Assembly (NCBI GenBank): GCA_945865815.1
Contig: CAMBFR010000020.1
Coordinates: 1-43,142, forward strand
Direction of reading: 5' to 3'
DNA: 43,142 bases
DNA from: Candidatus Sulfopaludibacter sp. SbA3
Lineage (GTDB): Bacteria; Acidobacteriota; Terriglobia; 20CM-2-55-15
Shown: piece after piece, positions 8,189 through 14,938 of the stretch
How the letters are laid out: every line of letters starts with the position of its first letter
Position numbering within the stretch: position 1 is the first letter of the stretch
The notes under the pieces: model-generated
The model's database searches: none
What the model saw: the letters and a program-made list of their open reading frames with translations, nothing else
Told to the model about the DNA's origin: nothing
Program-made: the position numbers and the translations under genes

Positions 8189-8743
8189 TCAGTTGGCCTT
8201 TGACACTGCGGACAGGTCGGCAAGCAGCTTCTCTACCGGTATCAACTGACCCGTCGTGTTCTTCCAGATGAGCGTGCCCTGTTCGTTAATCAGGAAGTAG
8301 TAGCGCCGTGCGATTCTGTTTTCAGAATTCAGCGCTCCATAGGCCGTTATCACTTTCGCATCCACGTCGCTCAAGAAGATATTCTGGGCCTTCACCGTCT
8401 CCTTGAATTTCGCCTGCGATGGGGGAAGATCCCTGGAAATTCCGATGACTTCAATGTTCAGATCCACGAATTTCTGATGATTTTCACCGAACTCGGTGAA
8501 TTCTCGCGTTCAGCCAGCGGTGAAATCGGCGGGATAAAAGGTGATCAATACTCTTTTCTTACCGGCAAAGTCTTTCATCCCGAGCGTATCTTTCGGATTC
8601 AAGCCTTTGGGAAGCTCGAAATCGGGTGGTTTGGTTCCCACTCCCGGCGTGTTATCGATGCCCGGCACAACAAGCTGCCCGTAGAGGGCAGCACTCATCG
8701 ACAGCACCAGAAGAGGAAGAAGCACAAGAGAGATTCTATTCAT
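8189..8743 (-). CDS. Exported peroxiredoxin with in-frame UGA (probable selenocysteine) at the peroxidatic site
   Basis: Read through one TGA (8510-8512, codon 78), this frame encodes a 184-residue BCP/AhpC-type peroxiredoxin. Residues 1-22 are a signal peptide (LVLLPLLVLSMSAALYG). The thioredoxin-fold part runs PPDFELP, RVLITFYPADFTAG, then the UGA and TREFTEFGENHQKF, IEVIGISRD and ARRYYFLINEQG. The active-site motif PxxxTxxC is present as PADFTAG plus UGA, so UGA replaces exactly the peroxidatic Cys; the conserved Arg is in ARRYYF. No other cysteine exists, which suggests a 1-Sec enzyme. A 7-bp hairpin begins 9 nt after the UGA. AAGGAG lies 5 nt before the ATG at 8743. An ordinary caller would split it into 77- and 92-residue pieces. 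A Cys-to-stop mutation is the alternative, but the hairpin and intact downstream frame argue against it. Confidence 0.82.
8483..8500 (-). promoter_or_regulatory. Candidate bacterial SECIS hairpin
   Basis: In the mRNA, UUCACCG pairs perfectly with CGGUGAA around the loop AGUU. The loop starts 16 nt after the UGA, and G is its second base. Known bacterial SECIS elements have a short apical loop with G among its first two bases, about 16-37 nt after the UGA, so this sits at the near edge of the permitted range. SelB binding is inferred, not shown. Confidence 0.68.
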
Positions 8744-8820
8744 GTTTACTCCTTCGGCAGCTAGCCGTGAAACGGGTAGATGATATGCTAAGCTTCCCCT
8801 CCGTTCAAAGGCGGATAAAG

Positions 8821-10068
8821 ATGCAACTCAGTCAGGTCAAGGAACTTGAGCAGAAATACCTTCTCGGAACGTACTCCAGATACGAAATGCTGGTCGACCG
8901 CGGAAGCGGCGCGTATCTGATCGACAGGTCCAACAAGAGATACCTCGATCTGCTCTCCGGAATTGGCGTGAACTCGCTCGGCTACAACCATCCCCGGATC
9001 AAGCTGATGCTTCGAAAGCAACTGAAGAGGCCGCTTCACGTTTCGAATCTCCTGTATCACGAGTATCAGGGACGGCTGGCCCAAAAACTTTGCGAGCTGT
9101 CGGGCCTGGATCGCGCTTTTTTTACAAACAGCGGAACCGAAGCCATCGAAGGGTGCCTGAAGTTCGCGCGCGCCTTTGCCAGCCGCCAGGCGCAAGGCAA
9201 CGGTGGCAAACCGAAGTTCCGGATTCTGGCCCTGGAAAATTCCTTTCACGGCCGTACCTTTGGAGCGCTGTCTGCAACCTCCGGGAAGAAATACCGGGAA
9301 CCGTTCGAGCCGCTGGTTCCGGGTTTTGAATTCGTGGACTTCAACGACACCGCGGATCTGGAGCGCAAGTTCACGGACGATGTTTGCGCCATCCTGTTGG
9401 AAACGATCCAGGGCGAGGGCGGCATCCGCCCGATATCGGAAGCGTTTTATGCCCGCGCGCGCCGGCTGGCCGCCGATCGCGGCGCTCTTCTGATCGCCGA
9501 TGAAATCCAGTGCGGCCTGGGACGCACGGGGCAGTGGTTTGCGTTTCATCGATTCGCGCCGGCGGCGGAAAAATCGCTGCTGCCGGACCTCGTTGCCACC
9601 GCGAAACCGCTTGGACTGGGAATTCCGCTCGGCGCCGTCATCCTTAAGGAGTCCGTCGCAAATGCCATCAAGCCCGGTGAGCACGGCACGACGTTCGGCG
9701 GCGGGCCACTGGCATGCCGGGCAAGCCTCGAGTATTTCAAAATAATGGAAGAAGAAAAGCTGCTCGAACGCAACCGGTCGGTTGGCGCCTATTTCAAGGG
9801 ACGTCTCGAGGAACTGCGGGACCTCCCCATAGTGAAGGAAGTTCGAGGCGAGGGCCTGATGCTCGCCCTCGAACTGACAGTTCCGGGCAAGGATATCGTC
9901 AGGAAGCTGCTGGAGCAGGGATTCATTCTCAACTGCACGCACGATGTCGTGTTGCGGATGTTGCCGCCGTTCATCATTACCGAGAAACAGATCGACAAGT
10001 TCATCAAGGTCCTCAGGCCGGTCCTGCAGAAGGAAATGGAAAAGGAAACGGGGCAGGAAAAGGCTTGA
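8821..10068 (+). CDS. Class III PLP-dependent aminotransferase (ArgD/acetylornithine-like)
   Basis: A 415-residue fold-type I aminotransferase. Visible class III elements, in order, are YLDLLSGIGVNSLGYNHP, FTNSGTEAIEGCLKFAR, SFHGRTFGALSATSGKKYR, LLETIQGEGGIRP, LIADEIQCGLGRTGQW with the PLP-pyridine Asp, and ATAKPLGLGIPLGAV, where Lys262 is the Schiff-base lysine, then GTTFGGGPLACRASLEYF. This resembles acetylornithine/ornithine-type enzymes, but the substrate cannot be fixed from sequence, and no other arginine genes are nearby. The start chosen is the ATG at 8821; an in-frame ATG at 8785 would add 12 residues. It is divergent from the peroxiredoxin (77 bp between) and coupled by overlap to the Nudix gene. 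Confidence 0.9.
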   Translation: MQLSQVKELEQKYLLGTYSRYEMLVDRGSGAYLIDRSNKRYLDLLSGIGVNSLGYNHPRIKLMLRKQLKRPLHVSNLLYHEYQGRLAQKLCELSGLDRAFFTNSGTEAIEGCLKFARAFASRQAQGNGGKPKFRILALENSFHGRTFGALSATSGKKYREPFEPLVPGFEFVDFNDTADLERKFTDDVCAILLETIQGEGGIRPISEAFYARARRLAADRGALLIADEIQCGLGRTGQWFAFHRFAPAAEKSLLPDLVATAKPLGLGIPLGAVILKESVANAIKPGEHGTTFGGGPLACRASLEYFKIMEEEKLLERNRSVGAYFKGRLEELRDLPIVKEVRGEGLMLALELTVPGKDIVRKLLEQGFILNCTHDVVLRMLPPFIITEKQIDKFIKVLRPVLQKEMEKETGQEKA

Positions 10069-10592
10069 GCAACGGACCGGCCCCAAAAATCATCCATCAG
10101 CAGATCGCCTACGCGGGCCACATCACGGTTCGCGTCGACCGCGTTGTCGAACCCTCGGGCAAGGAAGTGGTCCGCGACATCGTTGTCCATCCCGGAGCGG
10201 TGTGCATTGTCGCTCGTCCAACACCTGAACAGGTAATCCTGATTCGCCAGTACCGGCATGCGGCGGGACGTGAACTCATCGAGCTCCCCGCGGGCACTCT
10301 GCATCCGGGCGAAGATCCGCTGGAATGCGCCATTCGCGAATTGGAAGAGGAGACCGGCTACCAGGCAGCCCGAATGATTGAGCGGGCGCGCTTCTTTACC
10401 ACGCCCGGGTTCACGAGTGAATTCATGTACCTGTATGAAGCGGCCGGCCTTGTCGAGACGCAAACCAATCCGGATGACGACGAAGCGATCGAGGTCGATA
10501 TCGTCACCGTCGATGAAGCCCTCCGCATGGTCGACTCGGGCGAAATTCAAGACGCGAAATCCATCCTTGGCCTGCTCCGAGTCCTCAGGTAG
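10065..10592 (+). CDS. Nudix hydrolase, ADP-ribose pyrophosphatase-like
   Basis: A 175-residue Nudix protein. The Nudix box is complete at about residues 83-105 (GTLHPGED, then ECAIRELEEETGY), matching Gx5Ex7REUxEExGU. Upstream RQYRHAAGRELIELPAG and downstream FFTTPGFTSEFMYLYEA are typical of ADP-ribose pyrophosphatases (NudF-like), which split ADP-ribose into AMP and ribose-5-phosphate. The frame is open far upstream, but homology starts at about residue 10. The best start is the TTG at 10065, which overlaps the aminotransferase stop (TTGA) and is preceded by a GGAAAAGG purine run. The gene is thus coupled to the aminotransferase and stands 3 nt before the MFS gene. Confidence 0.9.
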   Translation: MSNGPAPKIIHQQIAYAGHITVRVDRVVEPSGKEVVRDIVVHPGAVCIVARPTPEQVILIRQYRHAAGRELIELPAGTLHPGEDPLECAIRELEEETGYQAARMIERARFFTTPGFTSEFMYLYEAAGLVETQTNPDDDEAIEVDIVTVDEALRMVDSGEIQDAKSILGLLRVLR

Positions 10593-10595
10593 AAG

Positions 10596-11783
10596 ATGAA
10601 ACTGGAAGTCTGGCGGAAAAATCAGATCGCCGTAAACATCTCCGGCGCCTGCCACTTTCTCGGTTTTACGCTCGTCATGCCGTTCCTGCCGCTTTTCGTC
10701 CGCCAGCTCGGTGTCGAATCCACGGCGGGAACCGCCTTCTGGACGGGACTTATTCTCGCGATCAGCCCGATGATTGCTTCGTTTGCGGGACCGCTGTGGG
10801 GCAGACTGGGCGACCGCTACGGAATGAAGCTCATGGCCTCGCGGGCCACGCTGGCCAACTGCACCTTGCTTTTCTTGATGGGGCTCTCTCAGAACGTTTA
10901 CCAGCTCTTCGCTCTGCGCGCGCTGATGGGACTGCTGGGCGGGTTCAATACGGTGTCGGCGGCGCTCGTGACTCAGCTTGCGCCGAAAGAAAAGGTCGCG
11001 AAGGTCATTGGGACGTTGCAGTCGGTTCAGATCCTGAGCGCCGCGGTCGGTCCATTCGTTGGAGGGGTTCTCGCGTCCCTGATTGGAATCCGGGCGACGT
11101 TTTTCGTGACGGGCGCCGTAACGGTCGTATCTTTCCTGAGCATCGTCCTGCTTTACAGCGACAGCGACCCGAAAGCCGCCGACACTTCCCCATCCGTTCC
11201 GGGAGCGCGGATCAACCTCCTGAAACACCCTGAATATCTCACCACCATGCTCGTGCTGTTCTTTGTGAACATGGCGGATCGAACGTTTGGGCCAATCACG
11301 CCGCTGTTCCTCGAACAACTGGGTACGCCGCCAGTGCGTCTTGCCGCGGTCTCGGGCGCGCTTTTTTCGGTGGCGGCGTTTGGTGAAGCGTTCTCGGCAT
11401 GGCTTGCGGGCCGGCTTGCATCGCGGATGTCGCTTCGCCGCCTCACGATAGGACGGCTGATACTCAGCGTATTCGTTCTCGTTCCGATGGTCTTCCTGAC
11501 CTCCGCGGCCCAGTTTTCGGTGCTGCGCGTCATACTGGCCCTGCTGGCCGGCGGCACCCTGACACTGGCGTTGACAACGGGCAGCCGCATCATTCCGGAA
11601 GAGCAACGTGGCGCCGGATTCGGCATGCTGTCGGGCACCAGCCTGCTCGGTGGCGCCGCCGGACCGCTCATCGCAGGAAGTTTGGCCGGCCTCAGCATCC
11701 GCTCGGTCTTCGTATTCAATTCCATCGTTTATGTCTTGATGATCGGATTCGTCTATTTCAACGTGGAACGGAACCGGAACTGA
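10596..11783 (+). CDS. MFS transporter, probable multidrug-type exporter
   Basis: A 395-residue integral membrane protein with about 12 hydrophobic segments. Between helices 2 and 3 it has GRLGDRYGMKLMA, the major facilitator signature A loop, and RALMGLLGGFNTVSAALV resembles helix 4 of drug:H+ antiporters such as MdtG. A central loop near residues 188-205 (SDSDPKAADTSPSVPGA) separates the two halves. The substrate cannot be told. It starts 3 nt after the Nudix stop, in the same operon as the aminotransferase. A GC-rich hairpin follows the stop at once. Confidence 0.88.
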   Translation: MKLEVWRKNQIAVNISGACHFLGFTLVMPFLPLFVRQLGVESTAGTAFWTGLILAISPMIASFAGPLWGRLGDRYGMKLMASRATLANCTLLFLMGLSQNVYQLFALRALMGLLGGFNTVSAALVTQLAPKEKVAKVIGTLQSVQILSAAVGPFVGGVLASLIGIRATFFVTGAVTVVSFLSIVLLYSDSDPKAADTSPSVPGARINLLKHPEYLTTMLVLFFVNMADRTFGPITPLFLEQLGTPPVRLAAVSGALFSVAAFGEAFSAWLAGRLASRMSLRRLTIGRLILSVFVLVPMVFLTSAAQFSVLRVILALLAGGTLTLALTTGSRIIPEEQRGAGFGMLSGTSLLGGAAGPLIAGSLAGLSIRSVFVFNSIVYVLMIGFVYFNVERNRN

Positions 11784-11801
11784 GCGGGGCTTCAGCCCCG
11801 C
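11784..11801. terminator. GC-rich hairpin after the MFS gene
   Basis: GCGGGGC (11784-11790) and GCCCCGC (11795-11801) form a 7-bp stem around TTCA, directly after the MFS stop codon. There is no T-run, so it is a weak intrinsic terminator at best. It may instead belong to the short GCGGGC-type hairpins also seen at 36699-36777. Confidence 0.5.
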
Positions 11802-11876
11802 GACGACAGGCCGACTGAACCCAGCTCCCCCAAAAAAACTAAAGAAACCTTCTTTCCCGCCGATAAGCACGTAGAC

Positions 11877-11915
11877 AGCGCGACGACCGCCTTGGCAGGC
11901 GGCACGATCGACGCT
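11877..11915 (+). promoter_or_regulatory. Structured leader upstream of the subtilase gene
   Basis: An inner hairpin (CCGCCT 11887-11892, AGGCGG 11897-11902) is enclosed by an outer stem (AGCGCGA 11877-11883 with TCG 11908-11910 and CGCT 11912-11915, one bulged A). It ends 14 nt before the ATG at 11930, next to the GGGAG ribosome site. It matches no riboswitch class that I recognise. A mere stability or terminator role is possible. Confidence 0.35.
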
Positions 11916-11929
11916 GATGGGAGACGCAT

Positions 11930-13609
11930 ATGAAACGATTTCTTATCATCCTGATTACGGGACTTTGGCTTTGCGGGAGCTTGTCTGCTCAAGACCGCAA
12001 GCTGGATAAGTCACTCAACGAAAAGGTCCGAGCCCACAAAGAGGAAAAGGGCAGAATAGGCGATAAGGGGAACAAAGGGAAAGAGAAGGTCCGTGTCATC
12101 ATGAAATTCATCCCCTCGTTGAGGGTGGGCGCCGAGGCGGAATCCAAAAAGAACGGCGGGAAGGAACTGAAAAAATTCAATGTCCTCTCCGGCAACGTTG
12201 TCGAGTTGTCCGTCGATGCCCTGGACACGTTGACCAAGCATCCTGGAATCCACGGCATTTCCCTTGATGTCCCGGTCGAGAGCAAGCAGGCCGTGGTACC
12301 CACGGCTTCGGCTTCGGCTTCGCATCTACGGGTCACGTCTGGCGCGATGGCCGCGATGGCGACCTACGGCTCGAGGGGAAACGGAGTCGGCATTGCGATC
12401 ATCGACAGTGGCATCGCGAAAAGTCCGGATCTCAACAACGTCGTCAAGAGCGTCAATTTTACGGGCGACGGCCTGCCTGCGCGGTCCGACCCATACGGCC
12501 ACGGCACGCACGTGGCGGGCCTGGCGGCCGGTAAAGGTACCACCGCCAACGGCCGTTTCCGTGGGATCGCCCCGGAGGCGTCGTTGATCGACCTTCGTGT
12601 GTTGAACGGTGACGGAGCCGGCTACACGAGCGACGTCATAGGAGCCATCGAGTGGGCCATAGCCAACCGCAACGCCGTGGGCGATAACGGCCTTCCTATG
12701 AACATCCGGGTGATCAATCTCTCCCTCGGACATGCGCCGAATGAATCCACGGCGACCGATCCGCTCGCCGCGATCTGCCGCGAAGCTGTGCGGCAGGGGA
12801 TCGTCGTCGTTGTTGCCGCGGGTAATTTCGGGAAGAACGCCAATGGCGTCGCCGTTTCCGGAGGCATCACAAGCCCCGGCACGGAAAGGTCCGTTGTGAC
12901 CGTTGGCGCCATGACCACATGGGGTACGGACGTGCGCACCGACGACTCCGTGGCGACCTACAGCTCGCGTGGGCCAACATACCTGGACGGCATTGCCAAG
13001 CCTGACATCGCCGCTCCGGGTACCGCCCTTGTCGGCCCGAAGAGCCCCAAGTCAAAGCTGGTGACCCTGCATCCCGAGCTCAGCATTGACACCAACCACA
13101 TGAAGTTGACCGGAACCAGCATGGCCGCTCCAGTCGTGGCCGGCGCAGCCGCTTTGATTTTGCAGAAGAACGGCGGACTGAAACCGAACGCTGTCAAGGC
13201 CATCTTGATGTACACGGCCGAGAAGCGCAACGACAGCGCCCTGGCAGTCGGCGCCGGATACCTCAACATCGTCGGCGCTGTGAACATGGCGGTGAATATC
13301 AATTCAAGCGCGCCCGCAGGCGCATTCTGGCTCGTGAACAACGGTCTCGGCCTGAACTACACCAACATCATCAAGAACTCTCCGGTCGTCTGGAGCAAGA
13401 GGATGCTGTGGGGAAATCGCCTCTATGGCGGCACGCTCCTCAACTACAACACCGCATCATGGGGCCAGACCATCGTCTGGGGCGAAACCATTGTCTGGGG
13501 CGAAACCATCGTCTGGGGTGAAACCATCGTCTGGGGTGAAAGCGCCGAAACCACTTCAACAACTGAAACCGTCGTCTGGGGCGACGCTACAGAAACAGAA
13601 GAGTTCTAA
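11930..13609 (+). CDS. Secreted subtilisin-like serine protease (S8) with WGETIV repeat tail
   Basis: A 559-residue secreted protease. Residues 1-20 are a signal peptide (FLIILITGLWLCGSLSAQ). Residues about 50-115 resemble an I9-type inhibitor propeptide (VRVIMKFIPSL, NVLSGNVVELSV). The S8 domain has the catalytic triad Asp159 (AIIDSGIA), His191 (GHGTHVAG) and Ser397 (GTSMAAP), with the oxyanion Asn in VVAAGNFG. The C-terminus holds a tract of five six-residue units of the form WGETIV followed by an acidic Thr/Glu-rich end. Similar tails occur on acidobacterial subtilases; their purpose is not known to me. GGGAG lies 7 nt before the ATG. A membrane protein gene follows 30 nt later. Confidence 0.93.
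   Translation: MKRFLIILITGLWLCGSLSAQDRKLDKSLNEKVRAHKEEKGRIGDKGNKGKEKVRVIMKFIPSLRVGAEAESKKNGGKELKKFNVLSGNVVELSVDALDTLTKHPGIHGISLDVPVESKQAVVPTASASASHLRVTSGAMAAMATYGSRGNGVGIAIIDSGIAKSPDLNNVVKSVNFTGDGLPARSDPYGHGTHVAGLAAGKGTTANGRFRGIAPEASLIDLRVLNGDGAGYTSDVIGAIEWAIANRNAVGDNGLPMNIRVINLSLGHAPNESTATDPLAAICREAVRQGIVVVVAAGNFGKNANGVAVSGGITSPGTERSVVTVGAMTTWGTDVRTDDSVATYSSRGPTYLDGIAKPDIAAPGTALVGPKSPKSKLVTLHPELSIDTNHMKLTGTSMAAPVVAGAAALILQKNGGLKPNAVKAILMYTAEKRNDSALAVGAGYLNIVGAVNMAVNINSSAPAGAFWLVNNGLGLNYTNIIKNSPVVWSKRMLWGNRLYGGTLLNYNTASWGQTIVWGETIVWGETIVWGETIVWGESAETTSTTETVVWGDATETEEF
13460..13549 (+). repeat. 18-bp in-frame tandem repeats coding WGETIV
   Basis: Five consecutive 18-bp units beginning TGGGG start at 13460, 13478, 13496, 13514 and 13532. 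The inner units are nearly identical in DNA; the first and last are diverged. They keep the reading frame of the protease and code for hexapeptides WGQTIV/WGETIV. Near identity at silent positions points to recent expansion. Confidence 0.88.
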
Positions 13610-13639
13610 GCAAACGAACGCGCTTAACCGGATACAACC

Positions 13640-14350
13640 ATGAAGCCCATAACTGACTTCAAAACATTATCGACCCAGGCCCGGCTCGTGATCGTGCTCT
13701 TCGGTGCGGCCGGTCTCCTGGTGGCGGGAATGGCGATGCTCGCGGGAGAAGTTCAGCAATACGAACGGCTCGTGTTGCTGGTCCTCCTGGGAGCGGCAAC
13801 CGCCCACGCCAAGGTCAAGCTGTCAAAGACGTCGACGCTGTCGCTGTTGACTTCGGTAGTCATGATGTCCCTGATGATGGAGGGAATTATTGGAGCCGTG
13901 GCAGTAGGCGTCGCCGGAGTCACCGTTCAGGCATTCCTGCCTTCACAGAAATTTGTGGTGCACAGGTTTGTATTCAACGCTGCAATGGTTATTCTGGCGA
14001 TTCAAGCAGCCTCGATTCCTTACTACTGGGTCATTTCTCAACAACTCGCGGTCACGTTCCTGGGCAACCTGCTCGGGATCGCCGCCGCTTCGCTGACGTA
14101 CTACCTTGGAAACTCGATCTCCGTGTCCCTGATTGTTGCAGCCACCGAATGCAAATCCGTCTTCCGGGTCTGGTACGACCATTTCCTGATGGCTGCTCCT
14201 TCGTTCCTCAGCGCCGGCCTGGTCTCGCTGGTAGTTGTCGAGGTGCTGGCCAAGACGTTGCTCGGAGCAGCAGTCCTGCTGCCCTTCCTGTATGTGAGTT
14301 ATCGCGCGGTGCGGATGGCCGGAAGGCTTGCCACCAGCGCTGCGCAATAG
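13640..14350 (+). CDS. Multi-pass membrane protein of unknown function
   Basis: A 236-residue protein made almost entirely of hydrophobic segments, roughly six to seven helices: LVIVLFGAAGLLVAGMAML, YERLVLLVLLGAATA, SLLTSVVMMSLMMEGIIGAVAVG, FVFNAAMVILAIQAA, LAVTFLGNLLGIAAASLTYYL, FLSAGLVSLVVVEVLA and LLGAAVLLPFLYVSY. There is no signal for a catalytic or nucleotide-binding domain. The layout resembles the membrane sensor modules found at the N-terminus of some HD-GYP or GGDEF proteins, but no output domain follows before the stop; this likeness is impressionistic. It begins 30 nt after the subtilase stop and is probably cotranscribed with it. Confidence 0.7.
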   Translation: MKPITDFKTLSTQARLVIVLFGAAGLLVAGMAMLAGEVQQYERLVLLVLLGAATAHAKVKLSKTSTLSLLTSVVMMSLMMEGIIGAVAVGVAGVTVQAFLPSQKFVVHRFVFNAAMVILAIQAASIPYYWVISQQLAVTFLGNLLGIAAASLTYYLGNSISVSLIVAATECKSVFRVWYDHFLMAAPSFLSAGLVSLVVVEVLAKTLLGAAVLLPFLYVSYRAVRMAGRLATSAAQ

Positions 14351-14364
14351 CCAACAGCCGCAAT

Positions 14365-14405
14365 GTGAAGGGCAGACGCCAGCCACGGTGGCGTCTGCTC
14401 TTCAC
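14365..14405. terminator. 17-bp hairpin between convergent genes
   Basis: The arms 14365-14381 (starting GTGAAGGGCAG) and 14389-14405 pair over 17 bp with one G-T wobble and a 7-nt loop. It lies between the membrane protein stop and the convergent PIN gene, as expected for a bidirectional terminator, though without a long T-run. It could also be a dispersed palindrome. Confidence 0.6.
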
Positions 14406-14433
14406 ACTCTTCATCGGACTCTATTCAGAGTGG

Positions 14434-14844
14434 CTAACTTCCCGCCGAAACATGCCGCGCTTTGATTGAGAGTTTTCTGGCTGCGCTTGCGAATGTCTTG
14501 TCCGCGGTCACAAGTTCGAGGCGTTCGGCGGCGGCGATCGAGAGGTGTAGTGCGTCGAGCGTGCGCAGAGGAGTCGCGAGACTGCAGATGAGTTCGCGGG
14601 CAGAGCGAATATGATGGGAACCAAGCGAAGTGCGCCGGTAGATACCCTCTTCCAGGTGCGAGATAAAATGATTCCGCACCGCCGCCGCGTCTTCGGCCGA
14701 CAACTCCCGCGTCCGGACTTTCCGTGACAGCGCGGAAATGACCTCGACCTCCGTCAGATCGCTTATCACGACAGGTTGTTTGCCGCGAATGATCGATTCC
14801 GCGCTCTTACTGATGGGCTCGGGGCAGTAATACGCGACAACCAC
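14434..14844 (-). pseudogene. PIN-domain (VapC-like) toxin gene with damaged N-terminus
   Basis: From a GTG at 14844 this frame gives 136 residues with PIN-domain features: VVVAYYCPEP, DLTEVEVISAL with the Glu, LRTLDALHLSIAAAE and LVTADKTFASAA with the acidic residues of a Mg-dependent RNase. The expected opening (Met, 2-3 residues, Asp, x, Ser) is missing. The only ATG with a good Shine-Dalgarno (AAGGAG at 14865-14870, ATG at 14858) is in another frame. In the PIN frame the codons before GTG read DVHGS with no start codon before a stop at 14881. A short indel near 14850-14856 would explain this. No VapB-like antitoxin gene fits in the 95 bp upstream. An intact toxin translated from GTG, lacking the first Asp, is possible but unlikely to be active. 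Confidence 0.6.
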
Positions 14845-14938
14845 GCTTCCGTGAACATCGCAGTCTCCTTGTGTACATAGCTAGCGTACAGTGTCGCAAT
14901 TTCTCAAGAACCCTTAAAACCTGTTTCCATTCCCTCTC

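Noticed and set aside
8189-8467. Separate 92-residue gene starting at ATG 8467
   Set aside because: It lacks a ribosome site and a protein start typical of the family, and continues the peroxiredoxin frame exactly; it is the 3' part of the UGA-containing gene.
9789-11870. 693-codon open frame on the minus strand
   Set aside because: It is antisense to the 3' end of the aminotransferase gene, the Nudix gene and the MFS gene, all with clear family motifs; its product is low-complexity Arg/Glu/Gln-rich with no recognisable domain.
11861-11929. c-di-GMP (GEMM) riboswitch before the subtilase gene
   Set aside because: The leader is structured, but the conserved GEMM core sequences are not present.
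13460-13549. CRISPR-like repeats
   Set aside because: The 18-bp units are directly adjacent, without spacers, and keep the protease frame; they are coding tandem repeats.
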